Of a stretch of DNA of 64,000 nucleotides, positions 38,623 through 49,466 are shown piece by piece. Source of the stretch: Wyeomyia smithii (taxonomy: Eukaryota; Arthropoda; Insecta; Diptera; Culicidae); the NCBI RefSeq assembly GCF_029784165.1, contig NC_073695.1:9399786-9463785 (forward strand), given 5' to 3'. The notes under the pieces are model-generated. The model worked only from the letters and a program-made list of their open reading frames with translations. It did no database searches and was not told the origin of the DNA. Positions within the stretch are counted from its first letter, which is position 1. Each line of letters starts with the position of its first letter. The position numbers and the translations under genes were made by a program.

Positions 38623-38796
38623 ATATACACTAAGGTCGCTTTTTACGCGGTTTTTTTTACGCGGCTTTTTTTACGCTGATTCCGGAATTTACGCGGTTTT
38701 TTTTACGCGGATTCCGGAATTTACGCGGCTTTTTTTACGCGGTTTTTTTTTTACGCGGCACGTATCCCCCGCGTAAAAAGCGACTTTAGTGTATAT
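38623..38796. mobile_element. MITE with TTTACGCGG internal repeats
   Basis: Inverted termini of 28 bp (38623-38650 and 38769-38796) match at 27 of 28 positions, starting ATATACACTAAGGTCGCTTT. The interior is a chain of TTTTTTTACGCGG words alternating with ATTCCGGAATT palindromes, which simply repeat the inner part of the TIR. TA is present at the ends, compatible with a TA target. No coding capacity. Confidence 0.88.
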
Positions 38797-38941
38797 GTTT
38801 AGAGATAAGCTTTAATGAGAGCACTTGTAGAGAAATTACATTAACACTTCAACGTAACTGATGAGTGCCCGTTTTAACATTGAATTACGTCTTACGACAA
38901 TACTCTGACAGAGAGTGTAAATTGAAAATTTTAATATTGAG

Positions 38942-39135
38942 TGCTGGTCTCAAGGTACGATGCTGGCCTAACAAGCCAGTCGTCGTAGGTTCGAGTCTCG
39001 GCTTGGGAGAGACTGTTAGTGTCAGTAGGATCGTAGCGCTAGCCCCGCAATTGTCCTGTACACTCAACAGTTGGCTGCGAAGTCTGTGTATAATAAACAG
39101 AAGGTCGAGTTCCGATACGGAATGTAGCTTTGCTT
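38942..39135 (+). mobile_element. tRNA-derived SINE (family A), copy 2
   Basis: Same family as 18158-18382, in the plus orientation: box A TGGTCTCAAGG, box B GGTTCGAGTCTC, a body containing GATCGTAGCGCTAGCCCCGC, and a tail ending GTAGCTTTGC plus T's. A 13-bp target-site duplication TTTTAATATTGAG flanks it (38929-38941 and 39136-39148). Confidence 0.9.
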
Positions 39136-39148
39136 TTTTAATATTGAG

Positions 39149-41257
39149 AGTGTACGAAAATTGTACAATCGATTGCAAAATTAGTTACACGTCTACCGAA
39201 ATGCGGAAAATTTTGATATTTTGATGTTAACTATTGTAAAAATATAGAGAAATGTAGTGCCTTATTTTGAATGAAGATTTAGATCCATCAGAGCTGAGAA
39301 CATTGCTAAATGCCGTGCAATAGGAATTTCCAAAATCGAGGTAATACCGTGAGGCTGGAAACCGATCCCAGACGCCATATTGGCATTAAAAATGATGACT
39401 TCCGGTTTTAGAAAAACTGCACAAAATGGCCCGAAACTGAAACCAATCATGAACTCCAGCAAACGAGAGAAATGAAAGAGAATAATTACTGGAATTTACC
39501 ATTTCAGACCATTGAATTGATTACCTCAAATCCTAACCCAGGCATTTCCAGATCTTTTGCTCGGCGAAGCACATTTTCAAGCCAAAATATTGGGCGCAGT
39601 AACTGCTTTTTTATTTGAGGAACTTTTTCTTGTTGATTTAAAAATGCAGGTGTTTAATCGCCGTGGTGGACTCGCAGAAGCTCAACGGAGCACGATTTGG
39701 GAACCTCTGCTAGGTTGCAAGATATATATTGACATAAGATAGGCTCTCGTAATTCTGCGTTAACCTTGCGGTCATGTCTCATATACAACCTATTCAACTG
39801 TTTTAAACTGAAGAGTAACATTCTGAAAAAGTGCATTATTTAGGCTTACACTTTATTTTAAATTCACCAACCCTTTTTTCGATTAAATTTTCGAGTATTT
39901 TCGGATCATTCTGTTTGGAAGATTTTGTTATCAGCGACGTTAAACGTTAAAGATAACAAATAAATTGATTTAAACAGACAAACACATAGTGTTAGTCAAA
40001 ATTAGGATAAACACAATCTTCAACCCCCGAGTAGTGTCCACGCTAACTCATTTTGTAGCCTTTCCTCCCCCGGCGCCGAAAGATGACGAAGCGTGAGATT
40101 GGCCTACAATACAAATTATGCACAAGCTCTGCTCCGGCTGCCGCAGTCAGAAAGTAAAGCTCACATAGTGCAGTATTACGGAAGGCAATGAAAATAATTC
40201 TGCTCCTGCTTAACCTCGCTTATCACGCTCACGAAGTGCACTCCTGGAAGTCGAGTGTTGAGCCGTAAAAACTTGCTCATTTCCCACCCTCACGTAGATA
40301 GACGACTTTCCTGCAACAGGGCAAGCAAAAGTCGTGCGAAAGTGCCAGCGGATGGGGCTGGTTGTTTCTGGTCGCACCCATGGTATGCAGTTCCGTTTTG
40401 GCGTTACGGTTCTCCAGCGATGATGGTGACGACACTCGTCGTCACTGTTGGTCGGGGCGGCGTCGAGCTCACCGGACGACAAATCCTTCCGTGACGTGTG
40501 CAGTAGACAAAACGCGCGCTTCGGTCCGGCCAACCAGGACAACGTCTCATCATTTATATCATGCACACGTTTCAGCAATACATAACATGATCGTTTATAA
40601 TTCATAAATGAAATTGTAGACACACACTGTCGTTCGTCGTCCATACGGAGTGGCTCTCTAGAGCACAGGATGCAGTGTCATTTCCTACGGGAGTCCAAGC
40701 CAGGAAAAAAGTCGGGCAAAAAGAAACCTAGTACTTTTGTTCGGCTTGTTGTACATTATTCCAGTGACAGAAAAATGTTGATGTTGCCAATTCTACCGTT
40801 TTATTGCCCTTCTCTAATTGAGAACAACACCATTCAAAAGTTAAAACTCCTGACATCACTGGCTATCCGTGCGTTGCGTCGTCTCGCTGCAGCCAAAGGA
40901 TTTAGGAGACAGCTGTGTTTACTTCAATGTTTGGAATACATTAAAGTGGGTGTCACCACTAGAGGCAGCCTCAGCAGCTGGAAAAGCAGACTTTTTCTCG
41001 CTTTCATACACGCGGACAAACACAGCCTCCCAGTTTGTCCAGCTTTTTAATGAATTTTTATTGAAAAGAAAAGCGCTAGTGCTCTGCAGTATCACCGTCT
41101 GCCGCATATACATATTCATAAATGACAAGACCGGCAACACGCGTAATTAGACCGACTGCACACCGGACCCGGGACCAGACTAAAGCGAGACTAATTTGTG
41201 CCCTGCAGGGGGTCGATACCGAGAGACACTCCCTCCGAAGCAAGACTAAGACGATAG
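39149..41257. other. Spacer upstream of the Rbp6-like microexon
   Basis: The part up to about 40000 is AT-rich and featureless. From 40020 to 41260 the sequence is GC-richer and looks single-copy. ORFs at 40210-40644 (-) and 40670-41050 (+) have no recognisable motif. Presumably the intron preceding the microexon. Confidence 0.5.
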
Positions 41258-41300
41258 TATATTCTAATCCATTTTCTTTTTGCTCTGCTTTTTTTCCCAG
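41258..41300 (+). promoter_or_regulatory. 3' splice site region of the microexon
   Basis: A possible branch-point word TCTAATC (about 41263-41269) is followed by a strong pyrimidine tract ending in TTTTTTTCCCAG, with AG at 41299-41300. Confidence 0.75.
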
Positions 41301-41341
41301 AAAAATGTTCATCGGAGGACTAAGTTGGCAGACAAGTCCAG
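41301..41341 (+). CDS. Rbp6: Microexon of Musashi-family RNA-binding protein (Rbp6-like)
   Basis: The 41-nt exon reads, in frame from its second base, KMFIGGLSWQTSP. Its first base completes an upstream codon (a Gly GG|A split would give the GKMFIGGL of Musashi/Rbp6 proteins) and its last base G opens the next codon. MFIGGL is the RNP2 motif of RRM1, a key RNA-contact strand; the protein family binds UAG-containing RNA and controls translation. The exon is bounded by an excellent acceptor and the donor GTAAGT. The ending TSP and the M at the second position favour Rbp6 over msi; this distinction relies on remembered family sequences. Neighbouring exons (the rest of RRM1, and the N-terminus) were searched for by eye and not found in the window, implying introns of more than 22 kb downstream and probably tens of kb upstream. 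Confidence 0.88.
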
Positions 41342-41347
41342 GTAAGT
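41342..41347 (+). promoter_or_regulatory. 5' splice site (GTAAGT)
   Basis: A consensus donor immediately after the Rbp6-like microexon (CAG|GTAAGT, with the exon ending in CCAG). Confidence 0.85.
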
Positions 41348-43263
41348 TCGATGCTAGCGACATTCTGACGACACGATGTGTACCCAAATTAGAGCGGATT
41401 CTTGGCTTTAGGTTTTTAATACTTCTAGGTTGTTTGTTTCATGATTATGACTTTTTTGTAAAAGTAGTTTTTAATAGCCTTCATTTTAACTGAACAGGTC
41501 CTTTAACTCAATTTCACAATACGCGCGATTTGTTGAGTTAGTTGAAACAATTGAACTCTCTTGGGAGCATCTTAACAGTCGGTAAATCCTTTCCAGAAAT
41601 ATCGCCCAGGCCAGCCTCCCTATAAGCTGTGAGGGCTCAATTTTAAATTCAATAACATCTCCCGCCGCAAACTGCCAAATCCAACCCGAACGGACAAAAC
41701 TTAACAGCAAACTTTCCAGTTCAACGTTCCCCATATTATTCCGTTCAGGTTCCCTGACGATCTGGTCGGAGTTTTACTACCCGGAGGACACGTTCTGGCA
41801 ATGTCACGCCCACGCACGTTTGGCTGCTAAACTTTGTAAACAATAAATCAGAGGCCCATCATTTCCGACTGGTGTTGAGCGCGGGATTGACTACATTTAG
41901 CAGAGCAATCCCTCATTTGTAGGATCGTTTCGGATCGAAGCGTTACACAGGTGCGGATGCCTGTTGCGTGTGGCGAAGGAGGAGAAGGAGGTGGAGAAGG
42001 GTAACTGTTTCCGGGTGAATGCATTGCGTACACCATCGGTACGGACTTCCGAACACGGTAGTGCTTGCAGTACTTATGCTATGGAATGATGCGTGTTCTC
42101 TCCCTCTGTTTGCTGGTAGATTTATTATCAAATATTTTCACAGTGATTTTGCAGCCGGCATCAGGTCGACAATGTTTGATGATAGCACCGCTCCTGTCTA
42201 CTGGTACTGAAGCCCCTCTAAAGTCAGCCCCTTTCCGATGATTAATTGGAATCGTACCGCACACAGCTGATAATACTATTTGACTACGTTTTAATCAGCA
42301 GGATTGCTTTTTCGAATGCTCGACACGTTCGGGTGCGAGCTTTTGTGTGTCGTTTTCGAATTGAGCAACGGGGATGCTGTGGAACAGCGATCCGCAACGA
42401 TATTTTCTCGCACCATAATGATAATAATAATCACCATTAACGTCAAACAGTCGAGACGCATCAGTTCTGGCTTTCTTCACGTGTTGCGGATTTCACCAGA
42501 AAGCTTCCTTGTTCCGCTAGAGCGGCTTTCTTCCGTGTGCTCTGGGCTAAAGGAGTAACACGTAGCAGCTTCAAGTCATGATTACACGTACGTTCTGTGT
42601 GGTTGATGGTTTTCCGGAGAGCAAGACTCATCCCCGAATTTTATTTTCTGCGTTGCATAATTTAAAGTAAAGAAAGAGTGGCTAGATTAGCCAATTTGAA
42701 TGTCTGGAACATAAGCTAATTGATACATTAGAATGTTAAATTCTGTCATTCGGGACACACTTTCTGGAGAAAATGGGTACGACTTTTTCCTTAGTTGTTT
42801 GGGTTTTATATAAATTGCGTGAATATCATTCGGAGAGAAGGTAATACAAATTAACAGCAGCTCATGTAAATTCATAACTTTTTACGACGCATTACACAGT
42901 CAAAGGATACGCACCATTTTATTTCAAGCGGTTGGAATACTTTATACGAATTTGTATTAGCTCTGCCAAACTTTACAAACAAGTGTTTTTAAATTCATAT
43001 TGTTATGTAGGATTCTACAACACAATTCTTTTAATCTTTCGAGTTACAGTCGTGTTTTTAGGGTTTATTGTTATGATGAAATTGATCAATTACTAATTTT
43101 GTGACTTAGTTTCAAATCTTGAAAATCGAAGGACAGAAACAAAATTAAAAGGCAATGAAAAAATAGGTTCCTTTTTAAGCTGAAAAAGATTTCGAATTAG
43201 AAGCTTGTTTCTAATTTAGCGTTCGATTGCTTTAAAAGAAGACAAAAACGGTGAAAATAACCA
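41348..43263. other. Intronic-looking sequence, nothing recognised
   Basis: Moderately GC-rich to about 42600, then AT-rich. No TIR or protein motif seen. Short ORFs on both strands overlap one another and are taken as chance. Confidence 0.5.
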
Positions 43264-44165
43264 GGGGAACTATTCCATTATTCATCTCAGCCCATATTTT
43301 CATCAACATGAAAACACTATTGAAAACAGGAAAAAAAACGAATATTTTACCTTTACTTATCTACTGGAATGGATTCCTAATAGTTCACTTTAGATTCCTC
43401 GTACTTAACTCACTTAAAAGCACTAAATTTGATGTTATAGTCGGGGATCTGCACTCGAAAACTCATTTAATTCAATCACCTAGAATACTGTAATCTTCAA
43501 AATGTTCACTTTAGATTTCCAAAAACAAGCTTTAATTTGCAGAGATACATGAAATGAATCTCTGCAAATCCTAAAATCTGTTTTCACTGCCTTGAAGATA
43601 ATCACTAGTTGCCAAATCAGTTTCTGTTATAACGAAAAAATCATACTGAAAATGTTGCATTATTCCGACATAATTGACATAATCCGACAGCACTGCAGTG
43701 GTTACCTAAGTTACCAATTTTGCACGTAAACAACTACAGCGGATAAATAGGTAACCAACTACGACAGTTTGCGGCTTCGTTCATTCATAAAAGTGTGATT
43801 TATTCATGATTAACAGTGTGACGAATATGGGAGCATCGTGAGATGAATAATTGAGCAGTGATTTAAGTTTTGAGATGGATATGAAAGCGTTGTGAAAAAT
43901 GGTGTGTTTTTTTAATTTCAGGATAAATCTAGCCACACCCAACAGAAACGAGGAAGATTTTATTACTCTATTGCAACTTTTTATTACGTTTTGTGTACTA
44001 CGACCCGCATTAAGTTTACCGAATTTCCAATGCTGAGCGATTTCATGAGAGCATGTTAGCGTATTTTGTTTATTTGTCCAATGATTTCTTGAAAATTTGG
44101 AGTTTAATCCGTGCGTTCTTCGTGAACATCGGCTTAATTAGATGAATAATGGAACAATTACCCTA
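43264..44165. mobile_element. TIR element of the TAGGGTAA family, about 0.9 kb
   Basis: The left end GGGAACTATTCCATTATTCA then TCTC and the right end read in reverse GTAGGGTAATTGTTCCATTA then TTCATC match each other and the termini of the 247-bp MITE at 37662-37908. Subterminal words GAGATGAATAA and GAATATGGGAGC recur at about 43830-43890. No transposase frame. A SINE begins directly after its right end. Confidence 0.65.
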
Positions 44166-44166
44166 C

Positions 44167-44376
44167 AAAGCAAAGCAGCAAAGCCTTGATGCAACAGTCT
44201 GATTCCGATTATTATGCACAGACTTCGCAGCCTATTGTTTAGTGTAAAGGACAATTGCGGGGCTAGACGCTACCTACCATCCCACTGGCACTAGCAGTCT
44301 CTCTCGAACCAAGACTCGAGCCAACGACGACTGGCTTGTTAGGCCACCATCGTACCTCGAGACCAACTGGGAGATG
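44167..44376 (-). mobile_element. tRNA-derived SINE (family A), copy 3
   Basis: On the minus strand: box A TGGTCTCGAGG near 44360, box B-like GGCTCGAGTCTTGG, the GCCCCGCAATTG body and a GCTTT-rich tail at 44167-44180. It is more diverged than the copies at 18.2 and 38.9 kb. No target-site duplication was recognised; its tail abuts the right end of the TIR element. Confidence 0.85.
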
Positions 44377-44719
44377 AAAATAACTACAAATTCAACCTGA
44401 AAATTGCCAAGTTGTCATTTGAACGAAAAATATAGTCAAAATGGAATTCAAATCATATCAGACCGAAGCAGAGTACAGATTACTTAATTATGTCAAGTAA
44501 CGCTTTCAAAGGCCAGAGCGTAAAAGAAAAATCTTAGATTGATGCCCGAAAAGGTTTAAGTTCAAGTTCTAGGTTTAAAATATCTAGTTAAAAAACTTTA
44601 AAAGATAAAAATAGTCTCCAGAAAAAGGTGACTATTTGAAGAGTTGATTGAAAATATTTTTTAAATTTCTGAAGTGTCGAAAAAATAATTTCAAATTTAT
44701 CTAAAAATCACCTTGAGAG
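44377..44719. other. AT-rich spacer
   Basis: Nothing recognised between the SINE and the inverted Penelope-like segment. Confidence 0.45.
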
Positions 44720-44728
44720 GTTATGTTT

Positions 44729-45000
44729 TCATAAATATAATCGAAAATAACACGGAGAAAAAAAATTAAAACTGTTCCAAATATGGTACTGTGTCTTCCC
44801 CACAAGGTTTTCGAGAATCCCTGCCATGTATTGGGCCATTTTATAAGTGGCAGATCCCACTGTTGATAACACTGGTCTGAGCGGACGGTTCTCTTTGTGT
44901 AGTTTCGGTAGGCCGTAGATACGTGGTGGATACCCAATCGAACAATTGCAACAAACGGGTAACACAAATATATCTGAGCTTGATAGAAATAACAAATACT
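44729..45000 (-). pseudogene. Penelope-like element RT, inverted 5' part
   Basis: Minus-strand translation gives YPPRIYGLPKLHKENRPLRP then VLSTVGSATYKMAQYMAG, the N-terminal RT blocks of Penelope-like elements. It faces away from the C-terminal RT and endonuclease part at 45342-46414 on the plus strand. Together they cover one element with its 5' part inverted. The residues between them (including the first catalytic Asp region) are missing. Such inversions are common in target-primed integration and usual for Penelope copies. Confidence 0.85.
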
Positions 45001-45341
45001 GTAATATTCTTGACATCCCAGAATGATAGAAAAGTAAAAATTTATATCAAATTCTGTTATAAAACACTTGACTGCTCAAAAGTGTGTTTTTAAAGCATAT
45101 TTATAACAAAATTTGTTATTCAATCAACAAAATATTGTACATTCTAGCTAATTCTGATCTTTTTCTGCCAAAAACCTTACAAAACTTGCTATAATTTGTA
45201 ATAATCAGTAAGTAATTTTGATAATAATTTTGATATTTTAACTATTAACGAGACCAAGTTTAGAACACAAGTTGATACAAAAAGTTCGTAACAAAATATC
45301 AAGATTTGTTATGATCCTGATATTTTCGACTGATCGGGTAG
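45001..45341. other. AT-rich sequence between the two Penelope segments
   Basis: Contains several ATAACAAA/TTTGTTAT words in both orientations (about 45050-45120 and 45285-45320), suggesting a small inverted-repeat element inserted at, or filling, the inversion junction. Ends not defined. Confidence 0.4.
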
Positions 45342-46414
45342 GAATATTTTGGCGTCGCAATGGGCTCATCTTTATCACCTGTAGTTGCAAATATCATTAT
45401 GGAAAAACTGGAACGAGAATGCATGGCAATACTGCATTATAAGGGAATCTCGTTGACAACTTACAAACGATACGTTGATGATTGCTTCGTGGTAGGGAAA
45501 GAAGACGAAGTTGATGCCGTTGTACGTGAATTTAACACGATGGAAATGTCACTCAAATTCACGGTGGAGAAGGAACAATCCGGTTCACTGAAGCTCTTGG
45601 ACATAACACTTACAAGGACAGAGGCAAAAATAACGAAAATGTGGTTTCCGAAAAACGAAAGAGGTCGGTACCTAGACTCCACATCGGAAAGCCCATATGC
45701 CCACAAGAAAAAACTCTGCAATTGCACGTTTCGACCGAGCAATTGAACTGACGGATGTCGAGAGCAGAGTTTTAAGCATACAACATGCTAAATCGATACT
45801 ACTGCTGAACAACTACCCAACACATTTCCTACAGCGAGTACTCAAACAACGAGTCCATGCAGCGTACAATACTCTCGAAAATAGGCGGAAGACCAGAGAG
45901 AGAACTAAACTTATCGTTGCCGTATATCCCATGCCTAAGCGAGAAGGTGGGGGAAGTGCTTCGCAAGCATAACATCGTCGCGTCGCACAAACCTCGGGAC
46001 CAAGTTAAGAACACTGTTTTCTCAACAATCAAAGACAACATACCAAAAATGCAAAAAACTAACTTGGTATGTAGCGTACCATGTGGGGCTTGTCCAGACA
46101 ATAAATACGTGGGGCAGACTTCACAAGCGCAGGAAAAACGCCTCGCCCAACATCGCCGGAAAAACGCTCAACATATGACGTACGGAGACAAACAACTGCA
46201 ACGGGCTTAGCGCAACACGCAATAGAGAACGGACTTGAGTTCGATTTCTCCCGCACTCGAATATTAGAACAGATTACCAGAGAGCAAAGCAGAATATCGG
46301 CGGAGGCTCTCCACATTAAGCTGAGCGGGAACAGAGCAGTGAATCTACAACGCGATGCACTGGGGTTCTCCAATACATACACTGGCATGGTTGAAAAACT
46401 TAGACAGGTGTACT
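45342..46414 (+). pseudogene. Penelope-like element: RT C-terminal part and GIY-YIG-type endonuclease
   Basis: EYFGVAMGSSLSPVVANI begins the segment, then the catalytic KRYVDDCFVV (about 45466), LKLLDITLTR, and after a frameshift near 45700 the thumb-like AIARFDRAIELTDVESRV. A further frame change leads to NLVCSVPCGACPDNKYVGQT then LAQHRR (about 46050-46160), the GIY-YIG-type nuclease that distinguishes Penelope-like elements. A last frameshift near 46200 leads to GLAQHAIENGLEFDFSRTR and the stop at 46412-46414. At least three frame breaks and loss of the RT middle make it inactive. It would have encoded a self-priming retroelement protein. Confidence 0.88.
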
Positions 46415-46566
46415 AGAACAAAAATCAACCTGCTGATCGACAACGCGCGCAAAATGAGAATGGATAGAAGTTAGAGGGATCCACACGGTGATGCACACGA
46501 AAAAATAGTTTGTTTGTTTTGTAATATTTGTGTAATTTTGAAGATGATTATTATGTGACGTTATTA
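46415..46566 (+). other. Penelope 3' flank and Jockey target site
   Basis: Presumed 3' UTR of the Penelope-like element. The last 12 bp (46555-46566, TGTGACGTTATT) are the left copy of the target-site duplication of the Jockey element. Confidence 0.55.
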
Positions 46567-46805
46567 TTTTTTTTTTTTTTTATTAAGGGGGGATTTGTTA
46601 GTAGCTTAAGTATTTATGATAAATATTAGTAAATAATGAGTATGTGTGTCCAATCACAAATGGTGACTTCTCAACACTGTTAGAAATTTGTAATTTTAAT
46701 TGTTAGGATTTGTTTGCTTTCGCAATTAGGACTTATCATTCGTAGGGATTTAAACCTACTTGTCAGAAAAGGGGAAGTGAACTTACAACTAACTTAATTG
46801 CTAAC

Positions 46806-49466
46806 TTATTGGCTATAAAGAGAGCTTATCGTAGCAATTGAGGATTGCAACGATTTTTGTCGAAAATTGTTAATAATTTTATTTGACATAGCTTCTAATG
46901 GTTCAACAACAGTAAGTCTATGTAATTCGAGTGTACCAAACCAAGGAGGACGCTTCAAAATCATTTTCAGAATTTTATTCTGAATCCTTTGGAGCGTTTT
47001 CTTCCTTGTTGAACAGCAACTTGACCAGATCGGTACAGCATTAAGCATTGCTGGTCTAAAAATTTGTTTGTAAATCAAAAGTTTGTTCTTTAAACAAAGT
47101 TTAGAATTCCTGTTAATGAGAGGATATAAACATCTCGTATATTTGATGCACTTGGCTTGGATACTCTCAATGTGCTCTTTGAAAATAAGTTTTTTATCAT
47201 AAATTAGTCTCAAGTACTTAACCTTGTCGGACCAACTTAAAATAACCCCATTCATCTTGACAACGTGATTATTGTTTGGCTTGAGGAAAGAAGCCCTAGG
47301 CTTATGCGGAAAAATTATCATTTGAGTTTTAGAAGCATTGGGAGAGATTTTCCACTTTTGCAAGTAGGAAGAAAAAATATCTAAACTTTTCTGCAATCGA
47401 CTGCATATGACACGAAGACTTTTTCCTTTTACGGAAATGCTTATGTCATCACAGAACAATGACTTTGTGCATCCTGGAGGCAAATCAGGAAGATTTGAAG
47501 TGAATATGTTGTACAGGACTGGACCTAAGACTGAACCTTGAGGCACACCTGCTCTGACAGGAAATCTATCAGATTTTGAATTCTGATAGAAAACCTGCAG
47601 AGTTCGATCAGTAAGATAATTTTTTAAAATTTTGATTAGGAAAATTGGAAAATTAAAAGTTTGCAATTTCGCAATCAAACCTTTATGCCAAACACTGTCG
47701 AATGCTTTTTCTATGTCTAAAAGAGCAGCTCCAGTGGAATAACCTTCAGATTTGTTAGCTCGTATCATATTAGTAACTCTGAGCAATTGATGAGTTGTGG
47801 AATACCCATGGCGAAATCCAAACTGTTCATTTGCAAAAATTGATTTTTCGTTGATGTGTGACATCATTCTGGTAAGAATAACTCTCTCAAACAGTTTACT
47901 TATTGAAGAAAGCAAACTGATTGGTCGATAACTTGAAACTTCAGCTGGGTTCTTATCCGGTTTTTAAATGGGAGTAATTTTTGCATTTTTCCATAATTTG
48001 GGAAAATATGCAATTTTGAAGCAGTAATTGAAAATTTTCACTAAAAAATCCATTGTGCTCTCAGGGAGATGTTTGATTAGTATATTAAAGATTCCATCGT
48101 CACCAGGTGCTTTCATATTTTTGAAATTTTTAATAATTGATTTGATCTCATTCAAGTTAGTTTCAATTATTTCTGCAGGTAAAAAATTCTGGGAAGAAAT
48201 TAAATCAAATTGACGTGTGACTTCATTTTCAATTGGACTCACAAAATTCAAATTTGAGTTATGAACACTCTCAAACTGCTGAGCAAGTCTTTGAGCCTTT
48301 TGTTCATTGGATACAAGAAAACGTTCACCATCTTTCAAAACTGGAATAGGCTTTGAAGGTTTCTTAAGAATCTTCGACAGCTTTCAAAATGGTTTTGAAT
48401 ATGGTTTCAATTTTTCAACTTTAGTCTCAACATTTTGATTTCTCAGAAGAGTAAATCTATGTTTAATCTCTTTCTGTAAATCTTTATAAATAGTTTTAAA
48501 AACAGGGTCACGAGAACGTTGATATTGACGTCTGCGGACATTTTTCAAACGAATTAGAAGTTGAAGATTTTCGTCAATTATTGGTGAATCAAATTTCACT
48601 TGAGCCTTTGGAACAGAATAATTCCTGGCATCAACAATTGCACATTTTAATGCTTCCAAAGCGGAATCAATATTCACTTCGTTTTGCAAATCAAGCTCAT
48701 TATTGAAATTTCTCTCAATATAATTTTTGTATCTTTCCCAATTAGCTTTGTTATAATTAAAAACAGAGCTCATAGGGTTTAAAACTGATTCATGTGATAA
48801 AGAAAAAGCTATTGGAAGATGGTCAGAATCAAAGTCAGCATGTGTGATCAAATCACGACATACATGACTTTGATCTGTCAGCACCAAATCTATTGTTGAA
48901 GGGTTTCTTACAGAAGAAAAGCATGTAGGACTATTCGGAGACAAAATAGAATAGTATCCTGAAGAACAATCATTGAATAAAATTTTGCCATTGGAATTAC
49001 TTTGAGAATTATTCCATGAACGATGTTTAGCGTTAAAATCGCCGATTATAAAAAATTTCGAACGATTTCTGGTGAGTTTTTGTAAATCACCTTTAAAATA
49101 ATTTTTGTGCTCGCGTGTGCATTGAAATGGTAAATATGCTGCGGCAATAAATAAAATCCCAAGTTCAGTTTGAACTTCAATTCCCAAAGTTTCAATAACT
49201 TTCGTCTCAAGATGGGGAGGAGCACGATGTTTGATTCGGCGATGAATAACAATTGCAACTCCACCGCCGGAACCCTGAATCCTATCATATCTATGAACCA
49301 CGTAATTGGGATCATATTTTAATTTTATGTTAGGTTTCAAAAATGTTTCAGTAATAATTGCAATATGCACATTATTTACTGTTAAAAAATTAAAAAGCTC
49401 ATTCTCATTGGCCTTCAATGAGCGAGCATTCCAATTTAATATTTTAATTGTTTTATTTAAAATCAT
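46806..49466 (-). pseudogene. Jockey ORF2, endonuclease/reverse transcriptase with two stops
   Basis: A single frame of about 886 codons, interrupted by TGA at 48384-48386 and TAA at 47964-47966; each looks like a single-base change (Trp and Leu codons) and no frameshift is evident. N-terminal APE-type endonuclease: LNWNARSL, ITETFL, IGDFNAKHRSW, STIDLVLTD, SDHLPIAF. RT domain: YRPISLLSSISKLFERVI, FGFRHGYSTTHQL, ALLDIEKAFDSVWHKGL (catalytic Asp), GVPQGSVLGPVLYNIF, and LFCDDISI (catalytic DD; FCDD in place of the usual FADD). C-terminal IYKQIFRPAMLNAVPIWSSC. It nicks target DNA and reverse-transcribes at the nick. Confidence 0.92.

Noticed and set aside
40210..41050. ORFs of 126-144 codons upstream of the microexon
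   Set aside because: No recognisable motif, no splice site leading into the microexon in the required phase, and antisense frames of similar length.
41741..41830. Possible exon after a TTCCGTTCAG acceptor-like site
   Set aside because: The short open stretch has no RRM similarity and does not continue RRM1 after TSP in phase.
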